Assembly (NCBI RefSeq): GCF_009928485.1
Contig: NZ_JAABNP010000016.1
Coordinates: forward strand, 61,913 to 125,912
Origin: Clostridium sp. C2-6-12
Lineage (GTDB): Bacteria; Bacillota; Clostridia; Clostridiales; Clostridiaceae
Direction: 5' to 3'
Length of the DNA: 64,000 bases
Positions within the stretch are counted from its first letter, which is position 1. Every line of letters starts with the position of its first letter. A program made the position numbers and the translations under genes. Of this stretch, positions 13,404 to 22,050 are shown piece by piece. The notes below the pieces were generated by a model. It saw only the letters and a program-made list of their open reading frames with translations, was not told the DNA's origin and searched no databases.

Positions 13404-15248
13404 TTATTCTTTTTCAATATATACCATATCCCAATACTTCAGCTCCGGAACTTCTATTTCAAGATGGGTTCCATCACTATCATTCTTTGCTTTATATTTT
13501 AATTCTATGGATTGACCTTTATTAAAATCAGGTGAAGCTAAATACACTCCTTTGACTTTTCCTTCTTTAATAGTGTAATTAAGCTTTAGGTTCTTTTTCT
13601 CATCTGGAGCATTATAATTTGCTCCGTCATCTCTCCAGTTTGAACGCTTCATTCCTAAAAAATTTATCATTTGAACTACTTCAACGCCCTGTTTTTCTTT
13701 TGCAAAGGCCCATACAGTATCCTGACTTCCATTGCTGCTTGTCTCAATTCCTCCCTCTAACTTAATTTCATTTTTACTGTCCTGCAACCCGTCTCTTAAT
13801 AAATTCTCATAAGCAACAAGAAAATCATAGTAATCTCTCATGGAAGCTACTAAGGATTCCGACATAGTTAAATTTTTATTAGGAAAATATTCTCTAGCAA
13901 GCATTCCTGTATCTCCTAATTCTATATGAGCCCCTCCAGAAGCAAATATAGCTGCATCAGTTAATTTGACACTATTTTCATTGAATTCCCCTTTACTAGC
14001 TGCTTTTCCATAATTCATATAGGCTGCTATTACTGTACTTTTCTTTCCATTTGTTAATTCATACCCCTTATCAATAGTTTCCTTAAAGGAATAATAATTT
14101 GGAAAGTCACTAGGCCAAAGCTCAGAATAAAGAAAATCTACATCTCCCTTTGCAACCTGCTCAAGTCCATATCTGTTTACTGTGTTAAATACTACTCCAA
14201 CGCCCATCTCTTTTTTTGCATTATTAATAAATTCAGTGTAAGTATCTGGCAGGTTAATCTTATTACCGTTATAATCATAAGTATCTTTTCTATATCCCAA
14301 TGTATCCATATGGAAAATATCAAAACTTAATATCTTGTTTACTTCTTTTTCTGCATTATATATATATTCTTGCCACTCTTTATTTGCTGGATTAAATATG
14401 AATAAATTAGGTGATGCCCATCCCGCTGGAAGATTGTGAGCATCTTGAATTTGATGCTTGTTATCCTTGAATACTCCCCACTCCTGTTTTATACCATCTT
14501 TTTCAAAATCAGCGTATGCTCCATAAATAAGATTATAGTTACTAGCCTTCATGTTCTTGCTATGGGCTAAATCAATATAATCTTTTACTGTTTGAAAATA
14601 TATATCTCTATTTGCAATATCCTTCCATGAAGTTAGGTTATTATTTTTGATTTCTGGTAATGGCTTTTCATGTTTATTCTGCCAATCGTAAAATTGAAGT
14701 CCATTTATGTGAAATTTGTTTATTCGATTTATTATCTCTTCACTCTTATTCTTATCCTGCTTCGGATATTCGGTTATGTATCCATACCTAGGGAACTTCT
14801 CCCAATTTGACGATACATCTACTGCAGAATTTTCATGATCATCAACCTCAGTTCCATGGGTTGCATAAACCTCTACAAGGTAACCCTTATAATCATCTTC
14901 TGGTACATCCCATGAAATATCTATTGTCTTCTTTTCATCATTTGCTATATTAATTTTGAATTCTTTCTTTTCAACAGTATTATTCAAATGTTTGAAATAT
15001 ATTTCTAAATTGCCATCATAGTTTTTATTAAGCTTATTATCTAATTCTACTTTTATATCGACTTTATCCTTAAGATTATATCTAGATTTATCTGTATATA
15101 CATCGCCTATAAGCTTGCCACCGCTTATAATTTTTGTTTCTTTATCTGCATTGAAGGTTTTTAATTTATAAATATGAGTTCCCGCTATAGTTCCAATACA
15201 TACTAGCAGTGCAATACCCAAAACAAACCTTTTTTTCAAGTGAATCAC
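13404..15248 (-). CDS. Secreted or membrane-anchored GH66 family dextran-degrading enzyme
   Basis: 614 residues. Residues 7-26 form a hydrophobic signal or anchor segment (FVLGIALLVCIGTIAG) after MIHLKKR; the Cys there lacks a good lipobox, so a signal anchor or Sec signal is more likely than a lipoprotein. A beta-sandwich-like N-terminal domain (about 45-150) precedes the GH66 barrel with FPRYGYITEYP, FYDWQNKHEKPLP, the nucleophile region FDIFHMDTLGY and the acid/base region LYSELWPSD. It should cleave or cyclise alpha-1,6-glucan outside the cell and feed the ABC importer encoded directly upstream (12 bases away). Related to, but clearly diverged from, the cytoplasmic GH66 next door, consistent with an old duplication. 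Confidence 0.87.
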   Translation of the reverse strand: MIHLKKRFVLGIALLVCIGTIAGTHIYKLKTFNADKETKIISGGKLIGDVYTDKSRYNLKDKVDIKVELDNKLNKNYDGNLEIYFKHLNNTVEKKEFKINIANDEKKTIDISWDVPEDDYKGYLVEVYATHGTEVDDHENSAVDVSSNWEKFPRYGYITEYPKQDKNKSEEIINRINKFHINGLQFYDWQNKHEKPLPEIKNNNLTSWKDIANRDIYFQTVKDYIDLAHSKNMKASNYNLIYGAYADFEKDGIKQEWGVFKDNKHQIQDAHNLPAGWASPNLFIFNPANKEWQEYIYNAEKEVNKILSFDIFHMDTLGYRKDTYDYNGNKINLPDTYTEFINNAKKEMGVGVVFNTVNRYGLEQVAKGDVDFLYSELWPSDFPNYYSFKETIDKGYELTNGKKSTVIAAYMNYGKAASKGEFNENSVKLTDAAIFASGGAHIELGDTGMLAREYFPNKNLTMSESLVASMRDYYDFLVAYENLLRDGLQDSKNEIKLEGGIETSSNGSQDTVWAFAKEKQGVEVVQMINFLGMKRSNWRDDGANYNAPDEKKNLKLNYTIKEGKVKGVYLASPDFNKGQSIELKYKAKNDSDGTHLEIEVPELKYWDMVYIEKE

Positions 15249-15259
15249 TCCATTCTAAA

Positions 15260-16117
15260 TTAGCCTTTAACTGCACCCTCACTTCCACCTGATTTTATAA
15301 ACTGTTTATTAAAAATAATAAATATTATAATTACAGGTATTAAAACCAATATTGCCGCTGCAAATATAACTCCCCATTGAGTTGCCTTTCCATTTTGAAG
15401 CAATTTTACTGCTATAGGCAATGTTCTCATTGATTGAGTTTTTATTACTGTTAATGCTGTAAATACTTCCATCCATAATCCTGTAAAAGTACCTATAGCG
15501 AGAGTTCCTAGAGCTGGTTTTGAAAGTGGTAATATTATTCTGCTGTATATAGTCCACTTATTTCCACCATCCATAATTATTGATTCCTCTAATTCCCTAG
15601 GAATAGTCTCAAAAAATCCCTTCAGAAAAAAAGTATTTCCAGCTATACCACCACTAACATATAAAAGAATCAATCCTGTATAGGTATCTACCAAATGTAA
15701 CTCCTGTAAAACAGTAAATTGTGAAACCAAAGCAAGTACAGCAGGCATCATTAGAGAAAATATATAAATATTGAAGATTATTTTTTTTCCTGGAAAATTT
15801 AATCTAGAAAATCCATAACCTGAAAGCGATGATACAAACAATATACATATTGTGCTAACAACTGTTACAAATACACTATTGATAAAATATCTTGAAAAAT
15901 TTTCACCGTTCCAAACAACTATATAGTTTCCGAAATAAAATTCTTTTGGGATTATTTGTGGTTTAGAAGGCATAACATAAGTACTAGCAGATAATGATGT
16001 ACTTATCATATTCAAAAATGGCAGTAATGAAACTATAACTATGATTATTAGCATCAAATGTATTAAAACTTGAGAGAATTTCCTTTTTCCACCTTTATTC
16101 ACATACCTCACCTCCAT
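15260..16117 (-). CDS. Carbohydrate ABC transporter permease, MalG type
   Basis: 285 residues with six predicted membrane helices, typical of the MalG/CUT1 inner-membrane subunits. The cytoplasmic EAA loop for contact with the ATPase reads EESIIMDGGNKWTIYSRIIL, followed by LPLSKPALGTLAIG. Its start overlaps the end of the MalF-type gene by one base, showing tight coupling. It forms the channel with the MalF-type subunit. No ATPase gene is in this operon, so a shared MsmK-type ATPase elsewhere in the genome is expected. Confidence 0.93.
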   Translation of the reverse strand: MEVRYVNKGGKRKFSQVLIHLMLIIIVIVSLLPFLNMISTSLSASTYVMPSKPQIIPKEFYFGNYIVVWNGENFSRYFINSVFVTVVSTICILFVSSLSGYGFSRLNFPGKKIIFNIYIFSLMMPAVLALVSQFTVLQELHLVDTYTGLILLYVSGGIAGNTFFLKGFFETIPRELEESIIMDGGNKWTIYSRIILPLSKPALGTLAIGTFTGLWMEVFTALTVIKTQSMRTLPIAVKLLQNGKATQWGVIFAAAILVLIPVIIIFIIFNKQFIKSGGSEGAVKG

Positions 16118-17076
16118 TAAAATTGAACTTCACTTTTAGCTATTTTTTTCTGTACAATAGAAGTAATAATTAAAATAACACCCATAATTAAACTTAATGC
16201 TGCCGCATAACCAAAATCAAAGCTTGAGAATGCTTTAGTATACATATAATTTAAAAGCACGTCTGTCTTACCCATTGGTCCACCTGCAGTAATAAGCATT
16301 ACTTGAAGCATAATATTGAAGGCTCCTATTATTAGGTTAATAACTATAAAATAAGTTCTTGATGCAAGCAATGGTAATGTTATCTTCCACATTTGCTGCT
16401 TTTTAGTTGCTCCATCTACATCAGCTGCTTCATATAACTCCTTAGGTAAATCTTGAATGGCAGCTGTATACATAATCATTACCCAGCCTATTCCTTTCCA
16501 TATACAAAGAGCCCAGATGACCATATTACCTGTCCATTCATTTTGCAGCCAAGAAATAGGCTGACTTATAATATGAAGATTTAACAATATTGAATTCACC
16601 AAAGCCCCTTTAGTGTCTTGGAAAATATACTTAAACATTATTGCAACAACTATCCAATCTGAAATAACTGGAATATAAAGTAGAAACCTGTAAAATACCT
16701 TTCCCTTTACAAGAGATTCAATAAATATTGCAATTATCATTCCTAAAAACCATTGAATTGGAACTGTAATTATTACTGCCAATAATGTATTCCTTAGTGA
16801 TAAGTAGAATTTTGCACTTTCATCTATGGCTCCACCACCAATGAAAGCCTTCTTAAAATTAGCCAGCCCTACAAAAGTACTAGCTTTATTAGGATTAACG
16901 CTATAATCCATAAATGCCATCATTATGTTCTTTAAAAGTGGAAACGCTACAAAAACTATAAAGAGTAGAAAGCCAAGCCCTATAAAAGCCCATCCTTCTA
17001 TGGCTTCTCTTTGTCTTTTATTAAATTTTTTCTTGCTGCCACTAGATTTTGAAACATTTGTTATACTATTTTCCAA
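16117..17076 (-). CDS. Carbohydrate ABC transporter permease, MalF type
   Basis: 319 residues with six to seven membrane helices after a charged cytoplasmic N-terminus. The EAA loop is LPKELYEAADVDGATKKQQM followed by WKITLPLL. Typical CUT1 permease partner of the MalG-type protein encoded immediately downstream. With the lipoprotein upstream it forms an importer for di- and oligosaccharides; the enzyme genes in the operon suggest isomaltooligosaccharides. Confidence 0.93.
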   Translation of the reverse strand: MENSITNVSKSSGSKKKFNKRQREAIEGWAFIGLGFLLFIVFVAFPLLKNIMMAFMDYSVNPNKASTFVGLANFKKAFIGGGAIDESAKFYLSLRNTLLAVIITVPIQWFLGMIIAIFIESLVKGKVFYRFLLYIPVISDWIVVAIMFKYIFQDTKGALVNSILLNLHIISQPISWLQNEWTGNMVIWALCIWKGIGWVMIMYTAAIQDLPKELYEAADVDGATKKQQMWKITLPLLASRTYFIVINLIIGAFNIMLQVMLITAGGPMGKTDVLLNYMYTKAFSSFDFGYAAALSLIMGVILIITSIVQKKIAKSEVQF

Positions 17077-17141
17077 TTGCTTCGCCCTCCTATTCTGTAA
17101 TTAGGGATTAAGATTATACCTTAATCCCTAACTTTCAAATT

Positions 17142-18434
17142 CTATTTTTCTTGAAGTAGAGCATCAACTTTGCTTGCCGCATCATCTAATGCTTGTTTGG
17201 CATCCTTATCCTTTCGAACAGCTGCTTCAAAATCATCCCTTATTACATTAGAAATATCTCCCCACTTAGGACTTGGAGTTCTTGCCCATGTTGAATTTAA
17301 TTGATTCATATATACACTTAACATTTTATTATCTTTAATTATTGATTTTTCTGCTGTAATTTTATTAACTGGCATCATACCTAACTCCGTTGCAAATATG
17401 GTTTGTGCCTCGTCTGAGCCTAAATATTTAGCAAAAACATACGCTTGTTGCTGATTTTTTGATGCTTTAAATATTATAGTATCTTCTCCACCAACTACCG
17501 AAAAACTACCGCCAGCTCCCTTTGGTATTTGAGCAAATACTACATTATCTTTAACTGTATTTTGATCCTTATTAGCAGGGAACCACCATGGACCATCATC
17601 AATCATTCCATAATGTTCCGCATTAAAGCCTTCCCAAGAACCTTCACCACCAAGTAAGCTTGCTGCTACATATCCTTTATCATTCCATTCAATAATCTTT
17701 TCAAGAGCTTTAACGCTTTCTGGACTATTTAAGTATCCTGTAGCTTTTGTATTCTTATCATCAGTAAACTTGCCTCCAAGTGATATAAAATACGGAGCTA
17801 TAGCCCATGACTCTAAGCCAGCAATACCTATACCATTTACATTATTAGCTTGTAATTTTTCTGCATATTTTTCAAGTTCCTCCATAGTTTTCGGAGCTTC
17901 TTTCAAGCCTGCTTTATCAAGCATAGCTTTATTATAGATAGCAACCTTTGTATTAGTATCTAGTGGAATACCATAATAGTGTCCATTATACATATTAGTA
18001 CTCATTGGTCCTTCAAAGGTTTCTTTCTTTAAATCTTCAAAACCAGACATTTCATCTACTGCTGATAAATAATCCTGAGAAGCATATTGCGCAACATCTA
18101 CAATATCAGTTCTTGCTAAATCAGGTGTGGTTCCACTCATGGCCGCCTGAAGTATTTGCTTTTTGTAATCATCTCCTCCAGGCATTGGAGTAATTTTAAC
18201 TTTTATATCTGGGTATTTTTTGTTAAACGCAGGTATTATTTTATCTGTTAACACTGCATTTTCTTTGTCAGTGAAGGTACTCCACATTTCAATTTCACCC
18301 TTTAAACTCACCTCATCTGTGACTGCTATTTTTTGTGTTCCATTTTCAACTGCTTTATTACTCCCACAGCCCGTAAATACAATAGACAATATTAATCCTG
18401 TTAGAAATAATGACATGATTTTTTTAGATTTCAT
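17142..18434 (-). CDS. Extracellular sugar-binding lipoprotein of the ABC importer
   Basis: 430 residues. The signal peptide ends in a clear lipobox, LSIVFTGCGSNK, with Cys at about residue 23 for lipid attachment. The remainder is a family 1 solute-binding protein with EMWSTFTDKENAV and PDIKVKITPMPG near the N-terminus and many aromatic residues in the C-terminal lobe that usually stack on sugars. First gene of the operon and the most strongly expressed by expectation, with AAGGGGGAG before its ATG. It captures sugar released by the secreted GH66 enzyme and delivers it to the two permeases. Confidence 0.94.
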   Translation of the reverse strand: MKSKKIMSLFLTGLILSIVFTGCGSNKAVENGTQKIAVTDEVSLKGEIEMWSTFTDKENAVLTDKIIPAFNKKYPDIKVKITPMPGGDDYKKQILQAAMSGTTPDLARTDIVDVAQYASQDYLSAVDEMSGFEDLKKETFEGPMSTNMYNGHYYGIPLDTNTKVAIYNKAMLDKAGLKEAPKTMEELEKYAEKLQANNVNGIGIAGLESWAIAPYFISLGGKFTDDKNTKATGYLNSPESVKALEKIIEWNDKGYVAASLLGGEGSWEGFNAEHYGMIDDGPWWFPANKDQNTVKDNVVFAQIPKGAGGSFSVVGGEDTIIFKASKNQQQAYVFAKYLGSDEAQTIFATELGMMPVNKITAEKSIIKDNKMLSVYMNQLNSTWARTPSPKWGDISNVIRDDFEAAVRKDKDAKQALDDAASKVDALLQEK

Positions 18435-18624
18435 TTTATCTCCCCCTTGTAAATTATATTTTTAATTCATTACTCATCTTGAAAATTTTTCAATTTAACT
18501 AACTGATTTAATGATTTTTTTGTAAAAAAGATACTTTACTTATAAACTTTTATTTTCAGTAAATTACTATTATCTTTAACTTACTTTGTTAAAAACTTCT
18601 AGAAAGCATTTTTAAATTTCGCTT

Positions 18625-18638
18625 TGTTTACGTTTACT
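18625..18638. promoter_or_regulatory. Possible catabolite-responsive element (cre)
   Basis: On the minus strand the 14 bases read AGTAAACGTAAACA, one mismatch from the loose CcpA consensus TGNAANCGNWNNCW. It sits in the divergent region between the sugar operon and its AraC regulator, where carbon control is expected. A single site with one mismatch in AT-rich DNA is weak evidence. Confidence 0.35.
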
Positions 18639-18725
18639 GCTTGATTTTATTTTAATCTGTATTACAATATAAATAAATGTACAAAAGTGAATTTTTTTTG
18701 TAATATTTCTACCTGGAGGGATACT

Positions 18726-19631
18726 ATGAGTTTACTTGCTATTGATATAGATAAAAATTTAGATGTAAGATTCCTAGGGCATGTTAATTACACTGTGCCT
18801 TGGATGCATTTTACTAGAATCTTAGATGAATATGTAATGTATATTGTAAAAAGCGGCGAACTGTATATAAAGGAAGGAGATACAGAATATGCACTAAAAG
18901 AAGGGGATATGCTTTTACTCGAACCAAATATTAAGCATACCGGCTATAAAGAAGCTTGCTGTCATTATTATTATATTCATTTTAGGAGTTCTGGAATATA
19001 CACTTTAAATAACAAAACATTTAATGAAATTTCTCAAGAATTATTAAAAAAACGTAACCATTCTCTTACTAGTGATACTTATGTAGAAGATAAATCAATT
19101 GATACAATTTACTACTTACCAAAACATTATCACTTTGAAAATAATTTCGAAGTATTTTCTATTCTTGAAAAAGCAGATTATGATTTTTATCAAAAATATG
19201 AAAATTACAGAAAGATTGCATCCTTAAAATTTCATGAACTAATTATAAGGGTTTGTAGAAATTTTATTACCACAAACATTCAAAACGGATCTGCAAAGCC
19301 CTTCATTAAGGTTAGGGAAATAATAACTTATCTTGAAGCACATTATATGAATTCAATTAACAGTCAAGACATTGAAGAACTCCTTGAATCAAATTATGAC
19401 TATTTAAACCGAATATTCAAAAAAGTCACTGGTAATACCATAATTAATTACCTAAACATTATAAGAATTAATAGAGCGAAAGATTTATTATCCACAACCT
19501 CCATTAAGTTTTCAGAGGTAGGCTATCTTGTTGGTGTTAACGACCCCTATTACTTCAGTAAATTGTTTAAAAAATTAACTGGAGTGACTCCAAGCCAATA
19601 TGTAAAAAGCAGAAGCGATATGAATTTGTAA
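18726..19631 (+). CDS. AraC family regulator of the isomaltooligosaccharide locus
   Basis: 301 residues from the ATG at 18726, which has GGAGGG five bases upstream; a longer frame from 18687 lacks a binding site. The N-terminal half is a cupin-like sensor (GELYIKEGDTEYALKEGDM, about 45-65). The C-terminal half holds the two AraC helix-turn-helix units: INSQDIEELLESNYDYLNRI and, after the linker, FSEVGYLVGVNDPYYFSKLF, ending GVTPSQYVKSR. Divergent from the sugar operon with about 290 bases between, so it most likely activates that operon in response to an isomalto-type sugar. Confidence 0.9.
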   Translation: MSLLAIDIDKNLDVRFLGHVNYTVPWMHFTRILDEYVMYIVKSGELYIKEGDTEYALKEGDMLLLEPNIKHTGYKEACCHYYYIHFRSSGIYTLNNKTFNEISQELLKKRNHSLTSDTYVEDKSIDTIYYLPKHYHFENNFEVFSILEKADYDFYQKYENYRKIASLKFHELIIRVCRNFITTNIQNGSAKPFIKVREIITYLEAHYMNSINSQDIEELLESNYDYLNRIFKKVTGNTIINYLNIIRINRAKDLLSTTSIKFSEVGYLVGVNDPYYFSKLFKKLTGVTPSQYVKSRSDMNL

Positions 19632-19693
19632 CTCTACTTTTCTAGATAAAAATTAATACGAAGGTATTTATTTTATAAAATAAATAACCCTGC

Positions 19694-19728
19694 ATAGATG
19701 ATAAATAAATACTTCCTTTATCATCTAT
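19694..19728. terminator. Hairpin between convergent AraC and aldo/keto reductase genes
   Basis: Perfect 12-base arms ATAGATGATAAA and TTTATCATCTAT with an 11-base loop. A second AT-only inverted repeat lies at 19663-19689. Neither has a strong T-run, so termination is inferred from position. Confidence 0.45.
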
Positions 19729-19747
19729 ACACGGTTTTACATATATT

Positions 19748-20704
19748 TTATCCTAAAATTTCATCAATTCTATCTAACTCTTCCTTAGTAAATTCAAGAT
19801 TTTCTAATGCTATTACGTTATCTTCAACTTGAGCTGGTTTGCTTGCTCCAATTAATACTGAAGTTATATCTCCTCTTAAATCCCATGCAAGAGCCATTTG
19901 TGCAAGACTTTGACCTCTTTCCTTTGCAATTTCATTAAGTGCAATAACTTTTTTAATCTTTTCTTCTGTTACGTCATTCTCATGTAAATACAAACTATTT
20001 CTGCCTATTCTCGAGTCTTTTGGAATTCCATTAATATATTTATCTGTAAGCAATCCTTGTGCAAGTGGTACAAAGGCTATAGTTCCAATACCTTCTTCCT
20101 TATGAACCTCCAGTTGCTCCCCCTCAATATGTCTGTCAAACATAGAATATCTAAGTTGATTTATCAAACAAGGTGTTCCTAATTTCTTTAAAATTTCTGA
20201 CGCTCTTTTAGTTTGTTCTGGACCGTAGTTTGAAATTCCTACATATAAAGCTTTACCTTGTCTAACCAATAGATCTAAGGCTGCCATAGTTTCTTCTAGT
20301 GGTGTTTCTGGATCAAATCTATGATGATAAAATATATCTACATAATCTAGTCCCATACGTTTTAAACTTTGATCTAAACTTGCTACTAAGTATTTTTTAG
20401 AGCCTCCATCACCATATGGTCCTTCCCACATATCATAGCCTGCTTTTGTAGAAATAACCATTTTGTCTCTATCATATGAAGTATAATTTTTCTTTAATAT
20501 CCTTCCAAAAGTTTCTTCTGCTGATCCATCAGCTGGTCTTCCATAGTTATTAGCCAAATCAAAATGAGTTATCCCTAACTCAAAAGCTCTTTTTATGATT
20601 GCTTCACTATTTGAAAAAATATCGTTTTCACTAAAGTTATGCCATAAGCCTAAAGATATAGCTGGCAATTTAAGTCCACTATTTCCACATCTGTTATATA
20701 TCAT
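19748..20704 (-). CDS. Aldo/keto reductase (YghZ-like)
   Basis: 318 residues, the usual length. An NADPH-dependent (alpha/beta)8-barrel oxidoreductase of the subgroup that includes YghZ (L-glyceraldehyde-3-phosphate reductase). Catalytic tetrad residues are visible: Asp and Tyr in HFDLANNYGRP, Lys in VISTKAGYDMWEGPYGDGG, and His in DIFYHHRFDPETPLEE. The C-terminal cofactor region includes VLIGASKPAQVEDNV. Substrate not determinable; detoxification of reactive aldehydes is a common role. GGGAGG precedes the start. An AraC gene lies directly upstream in the same direction. Confidence 0.9.
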   Translation of the reverse strand: MIYNRCGNSGLKLPAISLGLWHNFSENDIFSNSEAIIKRAFELGITHFDLANNYGRPADGSAEETFGRILKKNYTSYDRDKMVISTKAGYDMWEGPYGDGGSKKYLVASLDQSLKRMGLDYVDIFYHHRFDPETPLEETMAALDLLVRQGKALYVGISNYGPEQTKRASEILKKLGTPCLINQLRYSMFDRHIEGEQLEVHKEEGIGTIAFVPLAQGLLTDKYINGIPKDSRIGRNSLYLHENDVTEEKIKKVIALNEIAKERGQSLAQMALAWDLRGDITSVLIGASKPAQVEDNVIALENLEFTKEELDRIDEILG

Positions 20705-20875
20705 TTTTTATTTCCTCCCAACAATTTGCTTAACTAATACTTTTATGTGACTTGTTTATATAAATTGTTCTTAAAATGTTTATTATTCATTTGTCTTCTT
20801 AAGAATATCATTGTTAGGATGTAGTATAAATATCATAATGTCAGATAAATATCACCTTATGTCTCTAAAATATAA

Positions 20876-21712
20876 TTAAATAGAATCTCTGTATTCACTT
20901 GGCGACATCCCATTAACTTTTTTAAACATTTTTGAAAATATTAATGGATTATCATAACCTACAGAACGTGAAATATCACCTATTGATAATTGCTTATCTT
21001 TCATCATTTCCTTTGCTTTATTAATTCTAAAGCTTATTAAATAGTCTTGAATTGTAACTCCAACTATATCTTTAAATAATTTTGATATATATTTCCTGTC
21101 TAAACCTATATACTTTGCAACTTCAGAAACTCTGATTTTACGAGAATAATTAATATGTATGAAATTAATTACTTTGTTTATATACATATTCTTATTTGTT
21201 TTAATTTCTTGAAAAGTTGAATCTAAATCAGTCTCATCAATTATAGTCGCTAAAAAAAGATATAAAAGCCCCTGCAATCTTAAATCACTGCTCTTTTCAG
21301 AATTTGTAGCCCCTATCATTTCCTCAAAGCATTTATTTACTTTATCATCTTTACTATATTCAAAAATAGGATTATCATTTGTTAAATTAGCTCTTTTCAA
21401 GTAAGCTTCTGCATTAATTCCATCAAATGCACACCAAGAATAACTCCAAGGTTCTTCATCATCCGCCTTATAATACGCAATAACATTGGGGCATATAAGA
21501 AATCCTTGGCCTTCTTCTAAATGAAAGATTTCATTTCCTAACCTAAAAATCCCCCTACCTTTATGTATATAATGTATTTTGAAATGTTCCTTAATTGCAG
21601 GCCCCCAAGAATGGTTAGGACTACACTCCTGTGTGCCGCAATAATATAACTTTAAATCCAAATTATTTATTAGGTTCAATTTATTTATATCCATAATTTT
21701 TTCCCATTTCAT
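20876..21712 (-). CDS. AraC family transcriptional regulator
   Basis: 278 residues. An N-terminal cupin sensor (HKGRGIFRLGNEIFHLEEGQ, about 50-70) is joined to two C-terminal helix-turn-helix motifs, KIRVSEVAKYIGLDRKYISK and LSIGDISRSVGYDNPLIFSK, closing with MSPSEYRDS. This is the MSM-operon/RafR-like layout. It lies upstream of the aldo/keto reductase on the same strand with 171 bases between; its target may be that gene, but nothing in the sequence proves it. A shorter start at 21694 (MDINKLN) is possible; neither start has a strong binding site. Confidence 0.88.
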   Translation of the reverse strand: MKWEKIMDINKLNLINNLDLKLYYCGTQECSPNHSWGPAIKEHFKIHYIHKGRGIFRLGNEIFHLEEGQGFLICPNVIAYYKADDEEPWSYSWCAFDGINAEAYLKRANLTNDNPIFEYSKDDKVNKCFEEMIGATNSEKSSDLRLQGLLYLFLATIIDETDLDSTFQEIKTNKNMYINKVINFIHINYSRKIRVSEVAKYIGLDRKYISKLFKDIVGVTIQDYLISFRINKAKEMMKDKQLSIGDISRSVGYDNPLIFSKMFKKVNGMSPSEYRDSI

Positions 21713-22050
21713 CTTTTTTATTATTTATAGTCTTCATATTTTTATGCTTTAATTTACAAGTTTGATTTTATATTAAAGATAGTAATTTGAGTAATAAATT
21801 TTCTTTTATGAATCATCAATAACTTTATATCATCTACTTCTTATGTATATATTGTACCTAAAATATGGCATAATTCAAAAGTAACATTTTAAAACACAAT
21901 CTTTTTATTTTAAAATTAATTATCAAAATTAATTTTCTTGATATTCATATAATAGAACTTAATGGAAACGAGAAAAAGCACCCATTCAATCAAGAATAGT
22001 GCTTTAAACTCTTAAATTCATATAAAAATTTTTATCCAATAGCCCTAATT
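21713..22050. other. Intergenic region between the AraC gene and the ABC exporter
   Basis: Apart from the exporter terminator at 21975-22005 and presumably the AraC promoter, this AT-rich stretch shows nothing I can name. Confidence 0.4.
21975..22005 (-). terminator. Terminator of the ABC exporter operon
   Basis: AAAGCAC/GTGCTTT arms with a 17-base loop; on the minus strand the hairpin runs into TTTTTC. Confidence 0.65.
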